Shown piece after piece: positions 1 to 8,570 of a stretch of 64,000 nt of DNA. The position numbers and the translations under genes are program-made. Every line of letters starts with the position of its first letter. The stretch's first letter is position 1. The notes beneath the pieces were generated by a model. That model searched no databases and was not told the DNA's origin. It saw only the letters and a program-made list of their open reading frames with translations. This DNA is from Armatimonadota bacterium (GTDB lineage Bacteria > Armatimonadota > Fimbriimonadia > Fimbriimonadales > Fimbriimonadaceae), in contig JAFDWU010000004.1 in the NCBI GenBank assembly GCA_018268315.1, positions 188,159 to 252,158 on the forward strand, in the 5' to 3' direction.

Positions 1-88
1 CGGGCGAGCCAAGGTGCTGGCAGGTTGGACCACTCCTGACGAAGTGCTGAGAGCCGTCTTTACCCAAGCAATGGAAGCACGCGGCTAG
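1..88 (+). CDS. C-terminal fragment, PilB/GspE-like ATPase (partial)
   Basis: An open frame enters from the left edge (codons start at base 2) and stops at TAG 86-88. The last residues read GRAKVLAGWTTPDEVLRAVF. Type II secretion and type IV pilus ATPases of the PilB/GspE family commonly end in a similar stretch, with a helix followed by 'V..G.TT.EEVLR'. Only 28 residues are visible, so the family call is an inference from this tail alone. The stop interlocks with the stop of the convergent GGDEF gene through the shared CTAG at 85-88. Confidence 0.5.
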   Translation, partial: GRAKVLAGWTTPDEVLRAVFTQAMEARG

Positions 89-1893
89 GCCGCTTCTTCT
101 TTCCAGGTGCTGGAAGCAAGAGTTACTCGATTTCGACCGGCTTCTTTACTTGCGTAAAGCGCCTTGTCAGCCTGAGCAATCAACTCCGCTCGGCTTCGAA
201 GAGCAGGACCGTATACGGAAACGCCGATTGAGCACGTAACCTTGCGCCCCGTTGGGCAGCATTCTTCGATCGCAGCGCGCATCTCCTCTGCCATCTTCAT
301 CGCCTCCCCTTCACCGTATCCGGGAAGAACGACGACAAACTCCTCGCCGCCGTAACGAGCGATCGTGATGCTCTCGTTTTCGAATTTGCGTAAGACACGA
401 GCTACAGAGCGAAGGACATCATCGCCTGCCTGGTGGCCAAACGAGTCGTTGAACTTCTTGAAATTGTCCACGTCCATCAGCAGAATGCTAAGCGGCAGCT
501 GCTCTGCTTTCGAGACTTGGAAGTTAAGTTCCAAACGCTCCTGGAAATTGCGGTGATTGCGAAGGCCGGTTAGGCCGTCGGTAGAAGCCAGACCCTCAAG
601 CTGACGATTGAGATTCAGCAACTCTTCTCGCTGAAGCTCAAGTTCGATGCTGTACTCGTTGATACGAATCATGTTCGCTTCAATCTGGGCCTCAAATTCA
701 AATCGCTCGGTGAAATCGACGCTCGCGCAGAGCGCGCCGCGAACATTGCCCTCGTGATCGACAATTGGGAAGGTACTGGACTGAATCCATTTCGGCTTAT
801 TTTTTCCCGGAAGCGGGTACGCCCACCGGAACTCCTGCACGGTATCGCCGTTCAGCGGCGCCCGCAAAAGCTGCTGCAGTGCCTCAGTGTCTTCAGGCGC
901 GCCAAAGACCTCATGAATCGGGCGGTCGGTTACTTCGTGGGCTCCGAGGCCAAAGACGGTCTCTGCCGCTCGGTTCCACTCGTGAATGGTGCCTTCGGCG
1001 TCGTAACTAAAGCAAGCCACGGGAACGCGTTGGAACAGATCTTCCAAGCGCCTTGCCGCATCTGCATAGAGAGAGTGGGAGTATTCAAGCTCTTCATTGG
1101 CTACGCTTAAATCTGCCTGCTGAAGCTGAAGGCGCAGATTCTGTTCGGCAAGTTGTTTCTTACCGTGCTCAAGCCTTGCATTCAGCCCCTCAAGTTCAAA
1201 TGCCTTCGCCTGAAGCTCTTCATTCGCGCCCGTCAAGCGCTTCATCAGAGGCAGAACCATGCCCCAATACATTGCGCCAACGGTTGCCAGGAAGAGCAGA
1301 AACTCGCCAATCTGTACGTACTTCGAGAACTCTCGAAGGCGAACTTGATCTTCGCTAATTCGATAGGAAATCAGCGCAAGGGCTTGTCCATAGCTGCGCA
1401 TTGATTCTTGGAGGCCCCTCGCCTCAGTGGCCTTGTCGGCGGGAGAAAGCTTGAGATCAGTGAGCGTCCGCACGTTACGCCAGATGCTCTTAAAGTCGTT
1501 ATCTATTCTCGTTGCGAGGAGCGCTCCAGACTCATCATCTCGCCACGTACGGCCTTTCGTAAATTGGAGAATCGCATCATTGCGGGGCGCCATGTCCCGG
1601 AACTGATTTAGCAGCTTGGCTTCCTGCGCAGGGCTGAGGCCGCCGGTCACGTACTTCGTTAGCTCTTGACCAGCCAGGAGCGCGCTTGCACTCTGGTTGA
1701 CGATCTTCGCTACCTGCTGAGACTCCTGGACATCCAACCGAAAGGTTCGGTCAGCAATAATTTGGCCAGTTACCTCGAGCGACACGAGCACAACAAGCGA
1801 CCAAAGACCAAGCCGCTTGAGCCAGCGAGTTACATCTCTCGCCCTTAAATCACCCTGCAAACGCATCAATGAATGAATCATCGGGCCATGCAA
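85..1893 (-). CDS. Membrane diguanylate cyclase with PAS domain
   Basis: This 602-residue protein probably makes cyclic di-GMP from GTP. It has a transmembrane helix near residues 28-46, an extracytoplasmic helical region of about 150 residues, a second helix near 200-218, a coiled-coil stretch, a PAS domain (about 285-400, with WNRAAE and the 'GAPEDTEAL' region) and a C-terminal GGDEF domain carrying the active-site variant RYGGEEF. No RxxD inhibitory site is visible just before GGEEF, so product inhibition may be absent. A PilZ-type c-di-GMP receptor lies at 20 kb. The start is uncertain: ATG 1893 gives MHGPMIHSLM, and the in-frame ATG five codons later is equally plausible. The signal sensed is unknown. 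Confidence 0.92.
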   Translation of the reverse strand: MHGPMIHSLMRLQGDLRARDVTRWLKRLGLWSLVVLVSLEVTGQIIADRTFRLDVQESQQVAKIVNQSASALLAGQELTKYVTGGLSPAQEAKLLNQFRDMAPRNDAILQFTKGRTWRDDESGALLATRIDNDFKSIWRNVRTLTDLKLSPADKATEARGLQESMRSYGQALALISYRISEDQVRLREFSKYVQIGEFLLFLATVGAMYWGMVLPLMKRLTGANEELQAKAFELEGLNARLEHGKKQLAEQNLRLQLQQADLSVANEELEYSHSLYADAARRLEDLFQRVPVACFSYDAEGTIHEWNRAAETVFGLGAHEVTDRPIHEVFGAPEDTEALQQLLRAPLNGDTVQEFRWAYPLPGKNKPKWIQSSTFPIVDHEGNVRGALCASVDFTERFEFEAQIEANMIRINEYSIELELQREELLNLNRQLEGLASTDGLTGLRNHRNFQERLELNFQVSKAEQLPLSILLMDVDNFKKFNDSFGHQAGDDVLRSVARVLRKFENESITIARYGGEEFVVVLPGYGEGEAMKMAEEMRAAIEECCPTGRKVTCSIGVSVYGPALRSRAELIAQADKALYASKEAGRNRVTLASSTWKEEAA

Positions 1894-1921
1894 AGATAAT
1901 TCGCAGGTTCAAATAAAGAAA

Positions 1922-2299
1922 TTATCGCAGTAACGCGACTCCTTCAATTTCAACGTCGGCATTCTTGGGGAGACCCGCGACCGCCACAGTACTGCGTGCA
2001 GGAGGGGTATTTTTGAAAACGGCGCCGTACACTTCGTTCATCGCGGCGAAGTGATTCATCGAGCTGAGGAACACGGTCGTCTTCACAAGATCATCAAATC
2101 CGAGACCGGCCTCCTTAAGAACTGCTTCCATGTTGGCAAGCACCTGCTTCGTTTGCTCTTGGATCGATCCCGTTTCCTGGCTTCCGTCCGGTCGAAGGGG
2201 TGTTTGACCGCTCATGAATAGAAATCCGTTGGCCTTGATAGCCTGGCTGTACGGTCCGATGGCGGCAGGTGCGTCTGGAGTTGATAGAGACTGCTTCAC
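1922..2299 (-). CDS. ridA: RidA family (YjgF/YER057c/UK114) imine/enamine deaminase
   Basis: The protein has 125 residues, the usual length for RidA. Members hydrolyse reactive 2-aminoacrylate-type enamines/imines released by PLP enzymes. Visible family features are AIGPYSQAIK at residues 15-24, 'FMSGQTPL' in the middle, and the C-terminal 'NTPPARSTVAVAGLPKNADVEIE', which contains the conserved arginine and glutamate of the substrate site. It is the last gene of a three-gene unit, 15 bases after the DapA-like gene. A second Rid-family gene lies at 58054-58440. RidA homologues often sit beside amino-acid enzymes, which fits a metabolic origin for the DapA-like neighbour. Confidence 0.9.
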   Translation of the reverse strand: MKQSLSTPDAPAAIGPYSQAIKANGFLFMSGQTPLRPDGSQETGSIQEQTKQVLANMEAVLKEAGLGFDDLVKTTVFLSSMNHFAAMNEVYGAVFKNTPPARSTVAVAGLPKNADVEIEGVALLR

Positions 2300-2314
2300 G
2301 AGCCTAGCGTACCG

Positions 2315-3055
2315 CTAAGCAAGGCCGAGCAAGCCGCACAGTTCCCGGCGCTGCTCCATGTTAAGTTCTTGCAGGGGACCCCTCGTGGAGCCCACATCCA
2401 ATTCATCCGCCTCAAGCAGAGCCTTTACCGCCTTGGCATATCCGAACTGTTGCATCTTAATGCGCAGTGATGGCGGTGGGACGGTGCGATCTTCGTTAGC
2501 AAGACTCATTTCGGGGCGGACTTCCAAATTCCCCGCACGGAATGCCGCGCTACTTAGAGGCACGTCATCAAGCGGTTCTGCAATTTGGAGGCGAGCAGTA
2601 TCGGCCAACCTGCTCAGCACATCCTCGCCGACCAGCGGATTCTCGGGCAATAGGATTATGGGGAGTTGAGCGTGTTGCGAAACGGTGCGGAAGAAACCGA
2701 ATTGCTCCTCCGCGGAGAACCTCCCGTAATACGGCGCGTGGAGAACGGCCGCCCTCGCCCCATGCCTTGATGCGTGTTGGGCAAGATCGAGGCTGGCGGC
2801 CGTGCTGAGCGTGGAAACATTAACGATGACGCTTAGTTCGTTGTGAGAATCGCGAAGCACCCATTCGACCAGCATCTTGCGCTCGGAGAAAGAAAGGGCC
2901 GTGAATTCCCCCATCTCACTTGCCACCACAACGCCCCGGACGCCAGCCACCATCAGCCGGCGAAGCAAACGGGCCAAGCGAATTTCGCTTGGCCCGGACG
3001 AATCGTCGGTAAACGGACTTGGGACAGGAGCGAAAACGCCGCTCAGTCCTTCCAT
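2315..3055 (-). CDS. DapA/N-acetylneuraminate lyase-fold protein, probably non-catalytic
   Basis: This 246-residue protein resembles the DHDPS/NAL TIM-barrel family but is shorter than the usual ~290. Family anchors are 'FAPVPSPFTDD', 'RGVVVASEMGEFTALSFSER' (aligning with the GTTGE-TLS-ER region) and 'HAPYYGRF'. Key catalytic positions are lost. The threonine pair before GE is replaced (SEMGE). The YNVP tyrosine region reads LLPENP. The segment where IGIKE with the Schiff-base lysine should be reads LQIAEPLDD. I infer a structural or regulatory role, or a different chemistry. It starts 4 bases after the upstream secreted-protein gene and is followed by ridA, so the three are probably co-transcribed. 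Confidence 0.75.
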   Translation of the reverse strand: MEGLSGVFAPVPSPFTDDSSGPSEIRLARLLRRLMVAGVRGVVVASEMGEFTALSFSERKMLVEWVLRDSHNELSVIVNVSTLSTAASLDLAQHASRHGARAAVLHAPYYGRFSAEEQFGFFRTVSQHAQLPIILLPENPLVGEDVLSRLADTARLQIAEPLDDVPLSSAAFRAGNLEVRPEMSLANEDRTVPPPSLRIKMQQFGYAKAVKALLEADELDVGSTRGPLQELNMEQRRELCGLLGLA

Positions 3056-3059
3056 TCGC

Positions 3060-4472
3060 CTATTTCTTCACCGTGAACCAGATGGTTTGCTTCGACACCT
3101 GGCCGCCGATATCGGCAGTGAACTCAAGCGGGAAGACTCCATTGGTTGCAGCAGGGATCTCGACATCGAATACCCTGCGAACCGCGCCACGCGGATCGTA
3201 GATGATGAAGTTGCGGCTCGACGTACCACCCAGCACACGCCAGTTGTCGGGCGCTTTCAGCATGAGGATGCCATCGACACGGTGAACTGTGTTCGATTTA
3301 ACATAGACGCCGAATCTAACGTGCTTCTTCTCTGCGCTACTCGGAACCTCGTCTCTGCTAATGGTTACATCCACCAACGGCGAAACCCTTAGCGAATTTT
3401 CGATCACGGCGGGGACGCCGTCACCGGTCACAATCGTCGTGCGAATAATGCGGTAACCCTGGGTTGCGTCTCGGCTCACGCGCGTCGAGTAGTCGAGATA
3501 GCTGCGACCCTTCTTATCAAAACCCGGGAACGGCGAGCCAATGCTCGTGGTGGCATCGCGCAGATCGCCCTCAGCGCGAATCTCATATCGCTTTACATCC
3601 ACTTCATCACTGGACTGGAACGTATGACGAATCCGGAAGTCTTCGCCGGGCACTACTGAACGAAGCGAGCCCAGAGGTCGCCAATTCAAGCCCGCCGGCA
3701 ACCCTTCCTGCCGGTCAAAGGTCAAATTCAGAGTTGCCATCGTTCTAGGCAGATAGGGTTCAGCCTGAGGCTGCTTGTTGGGAACGCTATCCACTCGCAC
3801 GCCAATTCGCGCTGGTCCCTTCGGCAACACGTCCAAACTGCCATCGTAGACCGACATCTCGAAGACCCATTCTTTGCCCTCCGAGCTACCGACGACGTCA
3901 ATTTGGTTCGCAAGCTGAGTGGTCTCGACCCACTGTGGGCCGTTCACAGTCATGGTATCAAGCTGGCGAACAATCGGGGTGATCTTCCCATCCTTCACGG
4001 TGAGGCGGATCTCGTATTTACCGCCACCAACCAGCCACCCGCTTCCTTTCAGGTCAAGGCTGATCAGGGCATCCTGGCCCTGCATCACGCGACCGGCGAA
4101 GTAAAGCTTGCCCGGCTCCCACTGAAAGAAGCTGTTGATGTCCCCAGTCGTCAGCGGATCCCATTCTTCCGTGCCCAGCTTTCCATCGAGCTTGGGGGTT
4201 AGTGCCAAACGGTTCGTCTCGGCCACCGTGTTCGGAACAATGAACTGTGGTGGCGCAGGGGCTGGCGCGGCAGCTTGGGCTGCTGGCTGAGCAGTCTCCT
4301 TTTGCGTCTGAGCGGGCTGAGACGTAGTGGTCGTCGGCGTAGCGGGCGCTTGAGGCGCAGTCACCGGCGCAGGCTTGGAATCCGGCGGCGTTGGGCTACC
4401 GTCCGCAGTCACCGCAGAAAACAGGACGAGTGTTGCAAGAACCGGGGTCATTTTGATGTAAAAACGATTCAA
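3060..4472 (-). CDS. Secreted protein with CBM9-like domain
   Basis: This 470-residue protein has an N-terminal signal peptide (hydrophobic stretch about residues 9-24), then a long Pro/Ala/Thr/Gln-rich linker to about residue 75, then a beta-sandwich domain beginning 'PKLDGKLGTEEWDPL'. The pattern D-G-x-L-x-x-E-W followed by acidic and aromatic strands is typical of family 9 carbohydrate-binding-like modules found in secreted bacterial proteins. The C-terminal half is all-beta by appearance and unassigned. The annotated start is TTG at 4472. An ATG at 4451 gives a shorter but complete signal peptide. It is the first gene of the unit with the DapA-like protein and ridA. Confidence 0.75.
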   Translation of the reverse strand: MNRFYIKMTPVLATLVLFSAVTADGSPTPPDSKPAPVTAPQAPATPTTTTSQPAQTQKETAQPAAQAAAPAPAPPQFIVPNTVAETNRLALTPKLDGKLGTEEWDPLTTGDINSFFQWEPGKLYFAGRVMQGQDALISLDLKGSGWLVGGGKYEIRLTVKDGKITPIVRQLDTMTVNGPQWVETTQLANQIDVVGSSEGKEWVFEMSVYDGSLDVLPKGPARIGVRVDSVPNKQPQAEPYLPRTMATLNLTFDRQEGLPAGLNWRPLGSLRSVVPGEDFRIRHTFQSSDEVDVKRYEIRAEGDLRDATTSIGSPFPGFDKKGRSYLDYSTRVSRDATQGYRIIRTTIVTGDGVPAVIENSLRVSPLVDVTISRDEVPSSAEKKHVRFGVYVKSNTVHRVDGILMLKAPDNWRVLGGTSSRNFIIYDPRGAVRRVFDVEIPAATNGVFPLEFTADIGGQVSKQTIWFTVKK

Positions 4473-4492
4473 GTACCCTATAGGTAGCGGCT

Positions 4493-4529
4493 AAAACGAA
4501 GAAAGGGTTGCCCAATTGGCAACCCTTTC
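4493..4529 (-). terminator. Rho-independent terminator of ftsZ
   Basis: Arms at 4501-4512 and 4518-4529 are perfectly complementary (12 bp, GAAAGGGTTGCC type) around a 5-base loop. On the minus strand the hairpin is followed by TTCGTTTT. It lies 13 bases after the ftsZ stop and before the CBM9-like gene, so it should insulate the two units. There is no T-run on the plus strand. Confidence 0.88.
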
Positions 4530-4542
4530 AAAGATGGCGAGA

Positions 4543-5709
4543 TTAATTGTGAGCGGCGCGATGCTCTCGGATGAAGGCCGGGATATCGATGTCCGACTCG
4601 TCGAACACTTCTTCCGTAGCCGCCGGAGTTCCGCGCTGGGCCGGAGCCTTGTCCTTATCCTTCATGAAGCTAAGGAAATCCTGCTTCGGAAGCGGGTTTG
4701 CGGCCGCAACTGCTACTGGTCGAGCGACCTCAGCTGGCTGGCTGGCGACAGCTTCCTTGGAAGCAGAGTGCGCGTAGGGTCCAAAGCCAGTGGCGAGAAC
4801 CGTGATTCTTACCGCGCCTTCCATCGACGGGTCGATGACGGTGCCGAAGAAGATGTTCACGGATTCCTTGTCGCAGAGTTCCTGGATGTAGGACATCGCC
4901 TCGTGGGTTTCCAGCAAGGTGAGATCGTCGCTGCTGGTCACGTTCACCAAGAGGCCGGTTGCGCCGTGAATCGACTGCTCAAGGAGCGGGCTGCTGACTG
5001 CGCTCTGCGCGGCTTGGAGAGCTCGCTGCTCGCCCACGCCGTAGCCGATGCCCATGAGCGCGGGACCGGAGTCTCGCATGACCGCAGAAACATCCGCGAA
5101 GTCAACGTTGATCTGGCCAGGAATCGTAATGATGTCGCTGATTCCCTGAACGCCCTGGCGAAGTACGTCGTCTGCTACTCGGAACGCATCTTGCAGGGTT
5201 GCTTTCTTCTCCACGACCTCTTGGAGCTTCGTGTTAGGAATCGTGATAATGGTGTCCACTCGCGTGAGCAGGCTAGTGATGCCCTGATCGGCAATTCGAT
5301 GTCGCTTCGCGCCCTCAAAGGCAAACGGACGGGTGACAACAGCCACCGTGAGCATGCCCATTTCGCGAGCAAGCTCGGCTACCACCGGGGCCGCGCCCGT
5401 GCCGGAGCCACCGCCCATGCCGGCGGTGATGAAAACCATGTCAGCTCCGTCGAGCATCTTACGAATGTCGTTTCGGCTCTCTTCGGCTGCAGTGCGACCA
5501 ACTTCAGGATCGCCTCCTGCACCAAGCCCGCGTGTGGTATTCACGCCAAGCTGAATCTTGTTTGCCGAAAGCGATCGTTCTAATGCCTGAACATCCGTGT
5601 TCATTGCGACAAAGTCCACGCCTTGAATGCCGGACTCTATCATTCGATTAACCGCGTTCGTGCCTCCGCCGCCAACCCCAATCACCTTAATAACCGCGTT
5701 TTGACTCAT
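4543..5709 (-). CDS. ftsZ: Cell division protein FtsZ
   Basis: This 388-residue tubulin-like GTPase forms the division ring. Visible features are the N-terminal nucleotide site 'GVGGGGTNAVNRM' (about residues 11-23), the tubulin signature GGGSGTGAAP (about 99-108), the T7-loop region 'GQINVDFADV', and after a variable linker a C-terminal anchor peptide DIDIPAFIREH that would bind FtsA/SepF-type tethers. No other dcw genes are adjacent, so ftsZ is isolated from the usual cluster here. The start ATG is preceded by AGGGAGC at good spacing, one of the clear Shine-Dalgarno sites in the window. The leader is about 70 bases if the -10 box at 5783-5788 is used. Confidence 0.98.
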   Translation of the reverse strand: MSQNAVIKVIGVGGGGTNAVNRMIESGIQGVDFVAMNTDVQALERSLSANKIQLGVNTTRGLGAGGDPEVGRTAAEESRNDIRKMLDGADMVFITAGMGGGSGTGAAPVVAELAREMGMLTVAVVTRPFAFEGAKRHRIADQGITSLLTRVDTIITIPNTKLQEVVEKKATLQDAFRVADDVLRQGVQGISDIITIPGQINVDFADVSAVMRDSGPALMGIGYGVGEQRALQAAQSAVSSPLLEQSIHGATGLLVNVTSSDDLTLLETHEAMSYIQELCDKESVNIFFGTVIDPSMEGAVRITVLATGFGPYAHSASKEAVASQPAEVARPVAVAAANPLPKQDFLSFMKDKDKAPAQRGTPAATEEVFDESDIDIPAFIREHRAAHN

Positions 5710-5782
5710 TTATTGCTCCCTGCTATCTAGAAATTTGAAATGTGAATCCCCTCCGTGGCAAACGCCGTTTAGGGAACATGAA

Positions 5783-5788
5783 ATTATA
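5783..5788 (-). promoter_or_regulatory. Candidate -10 box for ftsZ
   Basis: TATAAT on the minus strand, 73 bases upstream of the ftsZ ATG. No convincing -35 is seen at 17 bp. The resulting leader contains two purine-rich stretches, the second of which is the ribosome site. Confidence 0.45.
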
Positions 5789-5849
5789 GCGGGCCGAGAC
5801 GCATTCGCGCCCCAAAAAGACTCAGTTTTTACAGTAATTTTTGCTAGCC

Positions 5850-8138
5850 TTAGTGTCCTTCGCTCAGACCAAGCCTAAACACGCCCCATCCCTTGGTTTT
5901 GGGCTCGGTTTGGGCCCTTACCAACCGCCCGTAAGAATCCACAATCGCGACTCTCGCACGGCCGGTTTCTGGCGTAAGTTGGGCGCTGCCCAGCACGATC
6001 GCGCACTGCTTGCCGCTTCCCAAATCGACAATGGCGAGGGCGGCATTTAGCCGCATGTCGATGGTCGTGCCCCTGTAAGTCAGCGTATTGCCATCCACCT
6101 TGAATCCCGCCTTGTCGCAGAGAGCCGCCATGCCAGGAAGCGAATCTGGGTGGCCAACAATGACAAGCCCATTCGGGTCAGGGGGAATGTCGTGGCGCGC
6201 ATTTGCCGGGGGCAGCCAGTTGCCGTAAGTTGGTCGGTTTAGATCGGTAACCCGCGGGCTCCTCCGCACCATTTCGGCAAGCGTCGGCGAAAACTCATCG
6301 GCTTTGATTTTGCGAGGAACCACAAGCCACGGATCGACGCTCAGCAGAGTCGGCATCGCGCTTGTATGCACGTAGAAGCGGTAGCGGCCCGGAGCCTCCT
6401 TGTCGATTCGATAGGGGGTAACGAATTCACGGCCCCCGCCCGGATACTGGACCATCATTGGCAGGTCCGGTTCGTACAAGTCGCCTTTGAACTCGAGCCT
6501 GCCCACAATTTCCCGACCGTTGTAGGAAACTTCGGAGACCTCAAAGTCCTCCGAACCGGCCTGATCCAGCCACTGCTTGAAGAACTCCTTGGTCGCTCCA
6601 TTTGTCAGCTTGTTAGTAACCGCCTCAAATTCATCCCAAGAACCGACGGTTCCCTTCTCGTGTTGAACGACAAACGCCTTGAGGCACTTGGCCATCGTCT
6701 CCGTGCCAATGCGGCTCTCTAAGTACTGAAGAATATAAGCGCCCTTGCCATATCCGAGAGAGTAGGCGGTGGGTCCGGTTGAGGCGCCGCTGCTGCGCAC
6801 CGCGCCAGCTTCCCACTCGTCGATTGCTCGCGCGGGCTCCCGGAAAGCATCGGTTCGCTCAGAGGGGTCTCCAAGCTGGGAGTTGCGTCGGTAGAAAGCT
6901 TCGCTGAAATTCGCGAAGGACTCGTTCCAGAACGACGTGAGGTAGTCGTTGGGTACCAGCCCACCCCACCAGGTGTGGGATATCTCGTGGGGCTCGCAAC
7001 TTGGCAAGATTCCATTCTGATAGGTTGCGAAACTGTAGGCCTCCAGCATCCCATCGCCATACACATCGGAAATTACCGCGCTCCATTCGCCGAACGGATA
7101 CTTACCGAACAGCCTTTCGAAGGTCTCCAGCATCTCCGCATTCATCTGGCACTGAATTGCTGCCATGTCGTCAGGCAGGTGCAGGCTGTGGACGGTGTAA
7201 ACCCGTCCGTGAATGGATGTGGAGTAGTCGTGATACTTGCCGGCTGAGAGGCTGTAGAAGCAGATCGGCAGGTCCATCTTATAGTGGAAAACCTGCTCTT
7301 TGTCGAAGGCGTCTCGGCCCGTGAATTCGCCCTGGGCGATCGCCGTCCAACCTGGCTGGCAATGAATGGCTGCCTCATACGGCGCGGGTAAGCGACCGAT
7401 GGTGGGTACCCATAGCTCGTTCGTCAGGGTGCATTCGGTTTCGCTGATGCTTCCCGCAAAGCGAGGGCTATCAACCACCGCCTCATAGAACAGCGTTAGC
7501 GCCGAGGTACCAGCTACCGGGTTGGGGATTGAGACGATGCCTCCTGCTTGCGTAAAAGGCACTGTCTTCTCTTGTGCGTTCACCACTGCCTTCATCCGGT
7601 AGTTCGGCGCCAGGCGAATGAAGAAGTCCGGGCTCTTACCATCCGTTTCAAGCGACATTTGATCGTGAATGCGGGCGGTTTTCTTAGGAATGTCGAACAC
7701 GACGTCGAAGTTGTGCTTGAGAATCTTAACTCCGAGTCGCTCGGTCTCCGGTACATAGGCAAGACCTTGGGGCGTTCGCTCAAACAGTAACTCGCCGGTG
7801 TCTTCCGAGGTCAGGCGCGTGGTCACGACTAAGAAATGGCGGCCCTCCTTTGCAGATTCGAGAGCCAACGCATGCCAGCCATCTACACCCACTCCGTAGG
7901 CGCCGCCGGTTGCGATGATCGAAAAGGGACTTAACGCGGCCTGCTTTGGGGCGAGATAGGAATTGAGGACGGTGACGTTGCGGTCGTGGAGCGCCTTGTC
8001 AACCTCTTCAATGCTCACGAGCGGCTTTACTACCTGGGCGCCGAGAAGGAGGAGAGCTAACATTACGATCAGCTCGATTTTAGCCTTAGGTACGTAGCCA
8101 CGTATCCCGCTTTGGCCAAGAACCTCAATAAATCGCAC
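5850..8138 (-). CDS. M1-like zinc aminopeptidase, membrane-anchored or exported
   Basis: This 762-residue protein has a gluzincin peptidase core. HEISHTWWGG at about residues 383-392 supplies the HExxH zinc ligands. The downstream 'FWNESFANFSE' supplies the third ligand glutamate at the M1 spacing. The aminopeptidase GxMEN motif is degenerate ('DGMLEAYSF'), so true aminopeptidase specificity is uncertain. A hydrophobic segment 'IVMLALLLLGAQVV' near residues 24-38 is a signal anchor or signal peptide. The N-terminal third is the beta domain typical of M1 enzymes. About 150 C-terminal residues are unassigned. The start chosen is GTG 8138; no Shine-Dalgarno is visible. Confidence 0.85.
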   Translation of the reverse strand: MRFIEVLGQSGIRGYVPKAKIELIVMLALLLLGAQVVKPLVSIEEVDKALHDRNVTVLNSYLAPKQAALSPFSIIATGGAYGVGVDGWHALALESAKEGRHFLVVTTRLTSEDTGELLFERTPQGLAYVPETERLGVKILKHNFDVVFDIPKKTARIHDQMSLETDGKSPDFFIRLAPNYRMKAVVNAQEKTVPFTQAGGIVSIPNPVAGTSALTLFYEAVVDSPRFAGSISETECTLTNELWVPTIGRLPAPYEAAIHCQPGWTAIAQGEFTGRDAFDKEQVFHYKMDLPICFYSLSAGKYHDYSTSIHGRVYTVHSLHLPDDMAAIQCQMNAEMLETFERLFGKYPFGEWSAVISDVYGDGMLEAYSFATYQNGILPSCEPHEISHTWWGGLVPNDYLTSFWNESFANFSEAFYRRNSQLGDPSERTDAFREPARAIDEWEAGAVRSSGASTGPTAYSLGYGKGAYILQYLESRIGTETMAKCLKAFVVQHEKGTVGSWDEFEAVTNKLTNGATKEFFKQWLDQAGSEDFEVSEVSYNGREIVGRLEFKGDLYEPDLPMMVQYPGGGREFVTPYRIDKEAPGRYRFYVHTSAMPTLLSVDPWLVVPRKIKADEFSPTLAEMVRRSPRVTDLNRPTYGNWLPPANARHDIPPDPNGLVIVGHPDSLPGMAALCDKAGFKVDGNTLTYRGTTIDMRLNAALAIVDLGSGKQCAIVLGSAQLTPETGRARVAIVDSYGRLVRAQTEPKTKGWGVFRLGLSEGH

Positions 8139-8174
8139 AAACGTACTGCCGAAACTCTAAAAGTGATTGAAAGT

Positions 8175-8203
8175 TTCCCATAACATAAGCAATATGCTAT
8201 AAT
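8175..8203 (+). promoter_or_regulatory. Extended -10 promoter of the toxin-antitoxin operon (leaderless)
   Basis: TTCCCA (8175-8180), a 17-bp spacer ending in TGC, and a perfect TATAAT (8198-8203). Transcription would begin about 7 bases later, at or next to the GTG start of the toxin at 8211, giving a leaderless message. Confidence 0.7.
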
Positions 8204-8210
8204 CAAGCCA

Positions 8211-8570
8211 GTGGCTCGGATCTGGATTTACTTCGACTTTGACGTTATCCGTCAAGAGTTCGCGAAGCTCCCGGTCAAAGATCGAGCAAAGCTGTTGGCC
8301 CTCATGGAGCATTACGCGGTTGTTGGCAACGGTAATCCATCGCCCGCGAGAATCGATGATTACGGTGGTGGCCTTTACCGGCTCAGACACATAAAATCGG
8401 CTTATCAGGGGCGAGTGATCTTTTTCTCATCGCACAAAGCTGAGGGCAATGAGCGGTTGGTTGTTTTGACCGTCTTCAAGAAGGAGACGAGAAGCATTCC
8501 AGCAAGCATCCTTGACCGAGCCAGAGCAAGACAAGCTGAATATCTACGGAGGAACAAGCTAGATGAGTGA
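8211..8570 (+). CDS. HigB/RelE-type toxin (phage Gp49-like family)
   Basis: This 119-residue basic protein fits the Gp49-like/HigB toxin family (ribosome-dependent mRNA interferase fold). Typical segments are 'LPVKDRAKLLALMEHYA', the central 'GGGLYRLRHIKSAYQGRVIFFSS' with the strand-turn-strand 'LYRLR...RVIFF', and 'VLTVFKKETRSIP', corresponding to the family's 'lLh.F.KKt.ktP'. It precedes an XRE antitoxin and overlaps it by 8 bases, the toxin-first order seen in higBA. The GTG start sits 7 bases after a perfect TATAAT, so the toxin is probably translated from a leaderless mRNA. Confidence 0.88.
   Translation: MARIWIYFDFDVIRQEFAKLPVKDRAKLLALMEHYAVVGNGNPSPARIDDYGGGLYRLRHIKSAYQGRVIFFSSHKAEGNERLVVLTVFKKETRSIPASILDRARARQAEYLRRNKLDE
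8548..8552 (+). promoter_or_regulatory. Strong Shine-Dalgarno of the antitoxin gene
   Basis: GGAGG lies inside the end of the toxin gene, 10 bases before the antitoxin ATG (8563). The toxin itself has no such site, so the two partners appear to use different initiation modes. Confidence 0.7.

Noticed and set aside
4516..5583. 355-residue plus-strand frame antisense to ftsZ
   Set aside because: It is a shadow of the strong codon bias in ftsZ. The translation is low-complexity and unlike any protein family.
8157..8390. 77-residue minus-strand frame over the toxin gene
   Set aside because: It is antisense to the well-supported HigB-like gene, has no family resemblance and no promoter or ribosome site.
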